DNA of 64,000 bases. Origin: UBA6168 sp964573725 (GTDB lineage: Bacteria > Bacteroidota > Bacteroidia > Chitinophagales > Saprospiraceae). The first letter of the stretch is position 1. Every line of letters begins with the position of its first letter. The translations under genes were made by a program, and so were the position numbers. Location: contig CAZNLJ010000016.1 in NCBI GenBank assembly GCA_964573725.1, positions 55,411-119,410 on the forward strand. Direction: 5' to 3'. Positions 55,249-64,000 of the stretch are shown here, one piece after another. The notes beneath the pieces are model-generated. The model was not told the origin of the DNA, made no database searches, and worked only from the letters and a program-made list of their open reading frames with translations.

Positions 55249-55788
55249 TCAGCGGTTGTAAATACCCCGCATTACCACTTCGTAGATGATGCTGCTGTCC
55301 GGGTTGGGAGCCGGAAAAACGATGGTCATGCTGTCACCGACGGACATCAGCCGCAGGGCTTCCTCGATGGCTTGGGGTTGTTTGCGGGAGATTTCCTCCG
55401 AAGGCAGGATGCCGCCGGAGGGTTGTCCGCCGAAGTTCGACTGGATGATCCGGTTGCCCCGGGTCATCTGGTAGTGGTAAAAGACCGCCTGGCCGGGAGT
55501 CGGGGTGGGGCCGCCGTTGCGGACATGGTGCCAATAGGTGAATTGGCCGATGGTAGTCTTTCGGGCCTGGTCCGTCGGTCTGGAAGCCAGGGTGGCGGAA
55601 GGCGTCCCGCTGGGCGGCACCTTGCCGGAAGGCGGGGTGCCGACCGGTTCGGCGGCGACCGGGGCGGATGGCCCGGCGGAACGGTCGGATCCGGGAGTCC
55701 CGTCGGGTGAACAGGCATATCCAAGACCCGCCATGATGGAAAAGGCCACCAGGACCTGCGGGAGGAATTGCGGGAGACGTCGTTGCAT
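55249..55788 (-). CDS. FKBP-like lipoprotein
   Basis: A 179-residue exported protein with probable lipobox GLGYAC|S (Cys26), a Pro/Ser/Gly-rich linker (about 27-70) and a C-terminal domain of about 100 residues. Elements such as GQAVFYHYQM, the Ile/Leu-rich EEALRLMSVGDSMTIVFP and the final YEVVMRGI strand match FKBP-type prolyl isomerases, though active-site aromatics are only partly recognisable. It starts 21 bp after the sulfur-carrier stop, so it is in the cysteine operon although it acts outside the cytoplasm. Confidence 0.65.
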   Translation of the reverse strand: MQRRLPQFLPQVLVAFSIMAGLGYACSPDGTPGSDRSAGPSAPVAAEPVGTPPSGKVPPSGTPSATLASRPTDQARKTTIGQFTYWHHVRNGGPTPTPGQAVFYHYQMTRGNRIIQSNFGGQPSGGILPSEEISRKQPQAIEEALRLMSVGDSMTIVFPAPNPDSSIIYEVVMRGIYNR

Positions 55789-55809
55789 GGTATCTTTTGA
55801 ATAAGGAGG

Positions 55810-56094
55810 TTAGCGGGGGGACATGCCGCCGGCGATGGCCGGGACGATGCTGACCACCCCGTCGGTCGGGACGGCGGTTTCATCCTTGTCGAGGGCATTG
55901 ATATCCTCTTCGCCGAGATAGACCCGGATGAAGGAGCGCAGCCTTTGGTTTTCGTCCAGCAGATGACGGGCCAGGCCGGCATAGGTGTCCGTCAATTCAC
56001 GGATGGCCTCCCCGACCGTCCTGCCGGAAGTCTCGAATACCCCTTTGTTGTCCGTAAATTTACGCAAGGGAGTGGGAATGATGACAGTTGCCAT
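55810..56094 (-). CDS. cysO: ThiS/MoaD-like sulfur carrier (CysO type) with C-terminal extension
   Basis: A 94-residue beta-grasp protein starting MATVIIPTPLRKFTDNK, as in CysO, and ending AGG followed by MSPR. The Gly-Gly (89-90) must be exposed before adenylation, so the four extra residues imply processing, presumably by the JAMM protease encoded next door, as described for QbsE/QbsD in Pseudomonas. After thiocarboxylation it would donate sulfur to the CysM product. The gene order cysM, mec, cysO supports this over a role in molybdopterin synthesis. Confidence 0.88.
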   Translation of the reverse strand: MATVIIPTPLRKFTDNKGVFETSGRTVGEAIRELTDTYAGLARHLLDENQRLRSFIRVYLGEEDINALDKDETAVPTDGVVSIVPAIAGGMSPR

Positions 56095-56208
56095 GGTGAT
56101 GAATGTTTTGGATTCGCCTCCGGTCGGCGGGAAACCCGGGGGTGTCGTTTCGTCGTCCGGAAGTCGGGTGATGAAGATGTATAAATAGGTGTGGGGGAAG
56201 CACCGTCC

Positions 56209-56667
56209 TCAGGATGCTGCGAGTGCCGCTGCCGCCGTTGTTTCGATGACCGTTTCCTCCAGGAAGGCGCGGTGTCCGGTTTCCCCGAGGCGCCAGCTCC
56301 GGAGGTCTTCGGCCTGTCCCTGCCGGACGGATACGATGACGTAGGAGAAGAACGGCATGGCGACGGCGAGGTCGTGTTCCGAGGCGATGGCCGGATGGTC
56401 CGGGTGGGAGTGGTAGACTCCGAGGAGGGTGAGGTCGTGGCGGGCGGCATAAGCCTCCGCCCGCATGTAATCCCGGATGGAGATTTCGAAGCGGCGGCGC
56501 TGGTCGCCTTCCTGGTTGTTGTCGACCGGGAGGGCCACCGCCAGGTGGCGGTCCGGCGTTTCGGATCCGAAGAGGAAGCCGCAGCATTCGTAGGGGTACG
56601 ATAATTCCCCGTGGCGGCGGATATCTGCTGCAGCGAGGGGGTCGATGGAGAGCTGGAAGTGGGACAT
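56209..56667 (-). CDS. mec: JAMM/MPN metalloprotease (Mec type)
   Basis: A 152-residue zinc peptidase with the JAMM signature: E27 in YPYECCGFLFG, then H86-S-H88-P and S96xxD99 (YHSHPDHPAIASEHD). In the CysO pathway Mec releases cysteine from the carrier-cysteine adduct; related enzymes also trim carrier C-terminal tails. Both jobs fit here because the neighbouring carrier ends GG-MSPR. It lies 57 bp after cysM and 114 bp before cysO on the same strand. Confidence 0.92.
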   Translation of the reverse strand: MSHFQLSIDPLAAADIRRHGELSYPYECCGFLFGSETPDRHLAVALPVDNNQEGDQRRRFEISIRDYMRAEAYAARHDLTLLGVYHSHPDHPAIASEHDLAVAMPFFSYVIVSVRQGQAEDLRSWRLGETGHRAFLEETVIETTAAAALAAS

Positions 56668-56724
56668 GAGGGTCGGTTAAGTAAGTGAACGAATTTATCA
56701 GGTCAACGATTGTATCGGTTGTCG

Positions 56725-57666
56725 TCAGGAAAAAATATGATCCATGACGTCCGCGTATTTGTCGGCGCTGTCGGCGAAGGTGGTGACGATGACACCTTCG
56801 TCGACGGATTCGGCGACCCGGATGGCGCCGACCAGATTGGCGGCGGCGGAGGGGCTGACGAGCAACCCTTCGCGGCGGGCCAGCTGCCGGACCATGTCCC
56901 AGGCTTCGAGGGTATCCACGGTCCGGGTCTCATGGGCCAGGGAATCATCGAATATGGCCGGGACATGGGCGGTTTCCAGGTGTTTCCATCCTTCCAGCCC
57001 GTGCAGGGGATTGTCCGGTTGCAGGGCGACCAGCCGGATGTCCGGCCGGAGGTTCCGCAACCGGCGCCCTGTTCCCGTAAACGTGCCGGTGGTACCGAGG
57101 CCGGCGACGAAATGGGTGATCTTCCCATCGGTTTGCTGCCAAATTTCGAGGGCCGTACCTTCGAAATGAGCCTGCCAGTTGGCAGGGTTCGCGTATTGGT
57201 CCGCATAGAAATAGATGTCCGGATATTCCCGGAACATCCGCCGGGCTTCCGCTTGGGCGCCGTCCGTACCTTCCATTCGGGAGGTGTACAGGATCGAGGC
57301 ACCGAGGGATGACAAGATGCGTTTGCGTTCCCGGGAGGCGTTTTCCGGGAGGCACAGGGTCAGGGGGATGCCGAGGGAAGCACAGATGGCGGCGTAGGCG
57401 ATGCCGGTATTGCCGGATGTCGCGTCGAGCAGTTGCCGGCCGTTCCCCAGCCGACCGTCCTGGACGGCCTGGCGGATGATCCGGAATGCGGGCCGCGACT
57501 TGACGCTGCCCCCCAATTGTTGCCATTCCAGCTTGGCATAGAGCCTGACACCCGGTTTGTGGTACACGTTCCTGAGCTCGTACAAGGGTGTCTGGCCGAC
57601 CAGGCGGCCGGTTTTCCAAAGGTCATCGGTACGCCGGCGGTTGTCCTGCAACTGGATGGCTGTCAT
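56725..57666 (-). CDS. cysM: PLP-dependent cysteine synthase (CysM type, probable carrier-dependent)
   Basis: A 313-residue fold-type II PLP enzyme. K56 (GGSVKSRPA) is the Schiff-base lysine, TSGNTGIAYA (about 83-92) binds substrate carboxylate, and GLGTTGTFTG holds the phosphate. The usual product is cysteine from O-acetyl- or O-phosphoserine plus sulfide; with mec and cysO next to it, the sulfur donor is probably carrier thiocarboxylate, as for M. tuberculosis CysM. It is the first gene of the operon; an inverted repeat with a T-run precedes it. Confidence 0.92.
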   Translation of the reverse strand: MTAIQLQDNRRRTDDLWKTGRLVGQTPLYELRNVYHKPGVRLYAKLEWQQLGGSVKSRPAFRIIRQAVQDGRLGNGRQLLDATSGNTGIAYAAICASLGIPLTLCLPENASRERKRILSSLGASILYTSRMEGTDGAQAEARRMFREYPDIYFYADQYANPANWQAHFEGTALEIWQQTDGKITHFVAGLGTTGTFTGTGRRLRNLRPDIRLVALQPDNPLHGLEGWKHLETAHVPAIFDDSLAHETRTVDTLEAWDMVRQLARREGLLVSPSAAANLVGAIRVAESVDEGVIVTTFADSADKYADVMDHIFS

Positions 57667-57721
57667 GGCTTCGGCTTTGTGACGGCCCGGACGGATTTTG
57701 TCCGACGGATTTCACCCGACG

Positions 57722-57757
57722 AAAAAAGCCTTTCCGTGCGGACGGAAAGGCTTTTTT
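57722..57757. terminator. bidirectional terminator-like hairpin in the cysM leader region
   Basis: A perfect inverted repeat with arms 57722-57737 and 57742-57757 and loop gcgg gives a 10-bp GC-containing stem flanked by A6 and T6, so it works as an intrinsic terminator on either strand. It lies 56 bp upstream of the cysM start on the minus strand, with no obvious gene to its right that it would end. It may be a leader attenuator. Confidence 0.75.
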
Positions 57758-58651
57758 CATCGGGCTGGAATGCATCGGTAGGTCATGGCATCGCAGCGTA
57801 TCCTCTCCGCTCCGCAACGGGGCGACAACAACATACTGCTTTACGATGATTCCGGGCCATGGGTTCGATTGTGAAGAACGATTTAGAAAAAAATTAATTT
57901 GACTATTTTCGTCAAATTTCATTCCAAATGCTGTGCCAGCTTCGGTGAGCCTTGATCGCCGGGGGAGGCGATAGTAGGGGTTTCGGACCGATGCGGCCCG
58001 GCGGTAGAGCGTGATCCCGGGGCCTTGTCTTTTTTTACCCAAAAATTAGCGGATGCATTAGGGAAGGAACCATATTTACCCTATATTGCACCCAATTTCC
58101 ATAAATTTGGTATAATCCCTTACGAACATCATGCTCATGAAATGGCGACACTTAGACACGCTACTGTGCTTCCTACCTTTTTCCTGCTGCATTTCCTTTC
58201 CTGATCTTATTTCCACGCCAGCTTGAGACCGACCGGTCCCAAAGGATTTCGCTCATTTCCATCCGTAGCCGAAAGTGAAAGGGATTTCCGAGACGGACCA
58301 AGCAAAAGGCTTGTTCCGCAAAGACAAATGAAAAAAAAATAAAAATATGCCGGCCCATTTCCCGACGGGGAAATTGTGGCAACGTTTTGGTAAGAAATAC
58401 ATCGGTGAGTTATCATATTGCAAGTTTCGGCCATATGGACAAACCGGAAGTTCTTTCCAGCAAAGGGTGGGTATGGAAGCCGTCTGCCTGGGCGGTGTCC
58501 GGACTTCATCCGGAAAGGAAACCGAGGTGTCTGACCCCGGCGCTTGCCATCGGTCCTGGTTCGCAGCTATCCTGCAAGTAAGCATATTGTAGGTGGCGTT
58601 CTCATAAAACAACCATTAAAAGACTTAAAATGCTTATCAAATTGTAATCTT
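57758..58651. other. 894-bp region upstream of the HYR protein gene
   Basis: No convincing gene is visible. Taaatttg at 58102-58109 on the + strand matches the TAnnTTTG -7 box but lies about 540 bp before the HYR gene start, which would imply a long leader. A second A/T-rich stretch (58325-58350) and the A-rich sequence just before 58652 are other promoter or initiation candidates. The region also has to contain the cysM operon promoter on the minus strand. Confidence 0.35.
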
Positions 58652-61600
58652 ATGAAAAAAACGAGTTTTACGTTTGCCAAAACTTTCCGAGGGCAACTAC
58701 TCGCGAGCACCATCCGCATGGTGTTCACGCTGGTGGGTTTGCTTTTCGGGAATTTTGCTTTCGGGCAATTCATGGATGCGTGTCCGGCCGGTTCGGGCAA
58801 CGTGACCGCGGCTTGCCCGGGAGTTGGCCCGGACACGGTCTATACGGACGGGATCTGCCAGGTAATGGTTCCCGACTATAAGCCCAGTGTCAGCGGTACA
58901 GCCGGCGCAGACTACTCCTTCATGGGGGGGCTCCAGTATCCTTTGGCAGGTTCGGTCCTGACGGGGGAAGGAGACTACACCGTGGCGGTGGTCGCGACGT
59001 TCCTGAACCTCGGGCCTGCCTTCGGCGGTACGGCGGATCCGGATGACGGTACGCTGTGTGAGGTCGCCTGTTCGAGCGTCACCCTGCGTGCGCTGGACAA
59101 CATCCCGCCGGTCGTAGCCTGCGCTACACCCATCACCATCGATGTCGATACATTGACTTGCGCAGCGATTTTCAACAGCAGTGCGGACGCCAACCAGTTC
59201 GTTCCCACGCTGTCCGATAACTGCACCGACACCGCGAGCATCGTCCTGACCATCGATGTGAACAATGACATGACCGTGGAGCCCTACCCTGTATCGCTGC
59301 CCGGTCCCACTTGCCCGGGTCCCAACTCGGTCATCTACAACCTGCGGATCATCGGAACGGACGCTTCCGGTAATTCCGCATCCTGCGTTGCCAACGTAAC
59401 TGTTCGGGACAATACCCCGCCGACGGCCACCTGCCCCGGCGACCAGATTGTTCCGGTCAGCTCCACGTTCGGGGTCTGTAACATCGCCACGCCCGATTTC
59501 ACCAGCCTCGTCACCGGTACCAGCGACAACTGCGGTATGGGTACGCTGGTGCAGGCACCGGTCCCGGGTACCATCCTGGGCCTGTCCTCGAGCTGTGACA
59601 CCTTGTTCCAGCCCACGACCATTTCCGTCAACGATTGTTTCGGAAACGCCACACCTTGTAACTTCCAAATGATCCTGGTGGATACCACCGCTCCGCAGGT
59701 CACGTCGAACTGTGGCGCCCTCGGCGCGCCCGTCAACTTGATCGCCGACGGCAGCTGTGATATCATGGTACCGGACCTGACCTCCCTGATGGCGGCACAG
59801 GACAACTGTTCCTCCACAGGAGCCAGTACCCTCACCATCAGCCAATATCCGGTCGGTGCTTTCAGCGTATTGAACCGTTGCCCGGCCGATACCTTGGTTG
59901 ACATTTCCTTCATCCCGACCGACTGTTGGGGAAATGAGGGCGATACCGTCACCTGTACGGCCGCCGTCACGTTCCACGATACCATCGCGCCGACCGTGGT
60001 ATGTCCGGCAGACCCGATTCACCTCGTGCTGCCTTTCGACCCGACCACTTGCGAGCATGGCACCGATTCGGTGGATGTAGCCCTCGCCATCGCGGAAGGG
60101 GTGATCGTCACCGACAACTGCCAGAGCGCCGCCAGCGTGGCCAATGTCCTGCCCAACATGTTCATGTGCGCGGACATGGGTAAGGCCGGCCTCGAGGTGA
60201 CCATCGTCGGCCTCGATTGCTTCGGCAACAGCGATACGGCCATTTGCGCCGTGTCCGTCATTCCGGACACCGACATGGTGGCCGCCTGGAACATCGGAAC
60301 CGATTACATCGTCTGTCCGAGCGAATTCCCGCTCACCATCAACCTGGGTGCGAACACCCCCGGTTGCGGTACCTGGAGCGGTGACGTCCTCGTTTCCGGC
60401 AGCGTACCCGGTCCCTACACCATCAATGCCGCCGACGTTCCGGATACGGACGGCGACGGACAGCCCGGTCCCGGCAACTTCTCCGTGACCTACACGGTGG
60501 GTTCCCCGAGCTGCCATGTATCTGAGACACACAACATCATGGTCGCCCCGACCTTTGTCGCCGGCGACGCGAACCTTATCGATGACTTCTCCGTCTGCTG
60601 GGACGGTACCGAAACGCTCGACCTGGAAGGCCTGTTGGTCAGCGGCTCCGAAACGGGCGGCGCCTTCTCCGTTTCCTTGGGCGGCAGCGTCCAGGGAACC
60701 CAGCTCGGAAACCTGTTCCAATACCTCCGCGGTGACGGCACCCTGACGGTGACGTACGACCTGACGGATTGCGACGGCAACCTGGTCAGCGACCAGTTGG
60801 TCATCTCCATCGATGAAAAACCGGACGGTCATTTCACCCTCCCGGCTTCCATCTGCCAGAACGGCGGCGTACAGCTGCCGGTCGTGACGGATGTTCCGGT
60901 CGGTGCCAATGTCGCTTTCACGAGCAGCCCGGCCGGTTTCATCACCAACGCTGCCACGGGTTCCTTCAACCCGGCAGCCGGCGCCCTTTCCGGTGAATCC
61001 GTCAACGTCCTGGTGACCATGACGGTATCCAACGGCGTCTGTGCCAACCACGTCAATTCCCAGATCGTGGTGGTCAGCGCTTCCGGCAACCCTGCCTTCG
61101 CCGTTCCCGCCACCATCTGCGAATCCGATCCGATCCTGGGTCTTTCGCTCGGTAGCGCCCTGAACGACAACGGCGTGAACGGCCTGACGGCCGCCAACAT
61201 CACCTGGACCGGCACCAGCGTGACCGACAACGGCACGACCGGATCTTTCGATCCCGCCGTCGGTCCCGGCACGTACACCATCTGTGTGACGGTGGGTGCA
61301 CCTACTTGTGAAGAGACGGAATGCCATGACATCGTCGTCCAGCCGGATTACACGGCTGCCGAAGTGGCCCTGGCGGATGATTTCCAACTCTGCATTTTCC
61401 CGGATGAAGTGATCGACCTCTACAGCCTGCTGTCCGCCACGGCCCTGCCCGGCGGTACCTTCAGTGTGGTGGAAGGCGGTGACCTCGCCGGTGTCGGTGT
61501 CATCAACCCGACCAGCTACGTATATAAAGGGGAGTGCGGCACCATCACGGTGACCTATTCCTTCCCGGACGACTGCGTACCGAGCAGCGATGCCATCACC

Positions 61601-64000
61601 GTCACGATCGAGGAAAAACCCGATCTCGGTGGGCTCGACCTCTCCGGTCCGCTTTGCGCACAGGACGGCAGCTTCACGCTGAACTACAGCGGTACGCCGG
61701 AAGTGTGCAACGGTTTCGGTGTCTTCTCCGCTCCTTCCAGCCCGGCCGGCTCCCTGGTCGACGGTGGAAACGGTTCGACGGCTACGTTTGATCCCGTCGC
61801 CGCCGGAGAAGGTACGCATACCATTGTTTATGAAATCGGCAACACGGTCAGCGGATGTTCCGCCAGCATCAGCGGCGAAATCGAAGTCCGCGCGTCCAGC
61901 GATGCCGACTTTACGGTCCCGTCCACGGCTTGTGCCAACGAAACGGTAGCCCTCGCACTCGATAACCCGGATCCCTCCGTATTGCCGACATCCCCGGATG
62001 CACAGGCGGAAGTGGTATGGTTCGGTGGCGACGGCCTGAATGCCGTGGTGACGGATAATGGTGACGGAACAGCCTCCTTCGTCGGTTACAGCGCCGGCAC
62101 ATACACCGTGTGTGTCCAGACGGGTGACCTGGGATGCTTCAACTTCACTTGCCACCAGATTACGGTCGACAACGTACCGCCGGTACTGAGCTGCGGTCCT
62201 CAAGTCCGCACCCGTACGACCGATGCCGGTACTTGCTCCTATACGACCGGTGGCGTCGAATTCGACGTGACCGCGACGGATAATTGCGTACCGCCGAACG
62301 GCTCCTCCTCCCTCGTGCTGACGCACAACTATGCGCCGCACCTGGGTACGAACGCCAACAGCCTCGACGGCGCCGTCTTCCCGACGGGTATCACCCAGAT
62401 CGTGTGGACCGCCACGGATACGGCCGGCAACTCCGCCAGCTGTACGATCCAGGTCGAAGTGACCGATGACGAAGCACCGACGGTCCAGTCCTGCCCGAGC
62501 AACATCGCCCAGGGTACGGATGCGGACATCTGCGGTGCGGAAGTTACCTACACCCTGCCGCTGTTCGCAGACAACTGCGACGGCACGGACCTGGAAGGTG
62601 TCTTGGTCAGCGGCCTGACCTCCGGTTCCGATTTTCCGGTAGGGGTGACCACGGTAACGTGGGAATACAGCGACCTGGCCGACAACGGCACGGCGACCTG
62701 CTCCTTCACGGTGACCATCAGCGATGATGTGGCGCCGGTAGCGGTCTGCCAGTCCGCCATCACCCTGTCCCTGGACGGGGCGGGCCAAGCCGAGCTGACG
62801 GCCGACGACGTCGACCTGGCCAGCTATGACAACTGTGGTATCGTCAGCACGCTGATCGACCGTGGCGCCGGCTATGCCGCCGTCGTATCGTTCGTATGTG
62901 CCGACCTCGGTGCCAATACGGTAACCCTGGAAGTGGAAGATGCCGCCGGTAACTCCACGACTTGCACCAGCACCGTCACGGTGGTGGACAACCAGGTTCC
63001 GGATATCGAATGCTCGCCGAACATCGTGACGTTCAACGATGCCACCCTGTGCAGCGCTGTGGTGACCTACCCGGCTCCTTCCGTGACGGAGAACTGTACT
63101 TATACGGTGACCCAGACAGACGGTACGGGATTGACCAGCGGGGATGCCTTCCCGGTCGGTACCACGGTACAGACCTACGAAGTGGTGGATGCCGCCGGCA
63201 ACAGCGAAAGCTGTTCCTTCACGGTACAGGTGCTCGACAACGAGAAGCCGGTACTGAGCTGTACGCCGCTGGTCCGTGCCCGCACGACCGATGCCGGTGT
63301 TTGCAACTACACGACCGTCGGTACGGAATTCGACGTAACCGCTACGGATAATTGTGCAGTGACTTCCCTGGTACACGATTATGCCCCGCAGGTCGGCACG
63401 AACGCCGGCAGCCTGGCAGGTGCCGTGTTCCCGACGGGTGTGACGGAAGTGGTCTGGACGGCTACCGATGCCGCCGGCAACGCCCTGAGCTGCACCGTAC
63501 AGGTCGAAGTGACCGATGACGAAGCACCGACGGTCCAGTCCTGCCCGAGCAACANNNNNNNNNNNNNNNNNNNNNNNNNNNNNNNNNNNNNNNNNNNNNN
63601 NNNNNNNNNNNNNNNNNNNNNNNNNNNNNNNNNNNNNNNNNNNNNNNNNNNNNNTGGCCGACAACGGCACGGCGACCTGCTCCTTCACGGTGACCATCAG
63701 CGATGATGTTGCGCCGGTAGCGGTCTGCCAGTCCGCCATCGATGTCGTACTGGACGGCGACGGAGTCGCCCAACTGACGGCCGACGACGTCGACCTGGCC
63801 AGCTATGACAACTGCGGTATCGTCAGCACGCTGATCGACCGCGGTGCCGGCTATGCCGAAAGCGTTCTTTTCGATTGCAGCGACCTGGGTACCGTCACGG
63901 TCACCCTGGAACTGGAGGATGCCGCCGGTAACACGGAGACCTGCACCAGCACCATCACGGTGCTCGACCTGCAGGTTCCGGACATCGAGTGTCCTTCCAA
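58652..64000 (+). CDS. giant secreted HYR-repeat surface protein (3' end outside window; interrupted by assembly gap)
   Basis: ATG at 58652 follows an A-rich leader and starts a signal peptide (about 1-39, ending NFAFG|Q). More than 1,600 residues follow, with Cys-containing Ig-like HYR modules (DNTPPTATCPGDQI, VTDDEAPTVQSCPSN, AAGNSxSC patterns). The first third is more divergent; from about 62.2 kb the modules become nearly identical with a ~1,050-bp period. Such proteins are T9SS adhesins or gliding-related surface filaments (SprB-like); the sorting domain would be outside the window. A 100-N gap at 63555 is out of frame; coding resumes after it in another frame. Confidence 0.85.
63555..63654. 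other. 100-N assembly gap
   Basis: Exactly 100 Ns, a typical scaffold placeholder. The sequence left of the gap matches 62457-62504 and the sequence right of it matches 62676 onward, so the missing piece corresponds to 62505-62675, 171 bp, if the repeat unit is the same length. Confidence 0.95.

Noticed and set aside
57840..57875. tRNA T-arm-like gggttcgattg
   Set aside because: The flanking bases do not form a T-stem, acceptor or anticodon arm.
58207..58612. Overlapping ~100-120-residue frames on the minus strand before the HYR gene
   Set aside because: They overlap one another, have no motifs and lie in the leader region of the HYR gene.

Overview
The window comes from a high-GC member of the Bacteroidota, most likely Saprospiria-like (Lewinella/Haliscomenobacter relatives); the genus is inference. 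Evidence: a type IX secretion (T9SS) C-terminal sorting domain on a secreted metalloprotease, a giant HYR-repeat surface protein, SPII lipoproteins, DUF2723/GT117 and TMTC-like membrane proteins, A/T-rich leaders with TAnnTTTG-type promoter boxes, and no recognisable rRNA, tRNA, insertion sequence, phage or CRISPR array. Most of the window is ordinary chromosome with three accessory islands.

Layout. 1-9 kb: C-terminus of a T9SS metalloprotease, an epimerase, an Rcp1-type response regulator, a polyprenyl synthase, an M28-PDZ peptidase, a CapA-like protein and an M23 peptidase divergent from alaS (9.1-11.7 kb). 12.6-17.9 kb: five same-strand genes that look like a halogenated-pyrrole pathway: carrier protein, stand-alone adenylation enzyme, acyl-CoA-dehydrogenase-type enzyme, flavin halogenase and methyltransferase. 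The ten specificity residues of the adenylation enzyme read D-L-F-Y-L-A-L-V-C-K, which as I recall is the L-proline code of pyrrole-forming ligases (PltF/RedM/CloN4 group). A lipoprotein and an MBOAT-SGNH fusion follow. 21.0-23.1 kb: two ~331-bp direct repeats bracket a glycosyltransferase; each holds two GC hairpins, and the larger stem differs between copies by compensatory base-pair changes.

23.3-43.5 kb: lon, proline dehydrogenase, a GT117 membrane protein, a methyltransferase, a zinc-protease/beta-propeller/barrel protein, a DUF1080 protein, a SulP transporter with beta-carbonic anhydrase (probable bicarbonate module), a two-component pair encoded convergently, a CCG-domain Fe-S protein and aroE. 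43.9-53.9 kb: a possible small gene, PhoD phosphatase, a beta-lactamase-fold hydrolase, an Npt-like transporter with HEAT repeats, a lipoprotein, a LuxE-like enzyme and a TMTC-like TPR protein.

53.9-57.7 kb (minus strand): an apparently complete protein-thiocarboxylate cysteine pathway: CysM-type synthase, JAMM protease, sulfur carrier ending Gly-Gly plus four residues, an FKBP-like lipoprotein and an E1-rhodanese (MoeZ type). A terminator-like hairpin sits in its leader. 58.6-64 kb: the start of a giant secreted HYR-repeat protein, interrupted by a 100-N scaffold gap whose length is out of frame; a neighbouring repeat predicts about 171 bp are missing.
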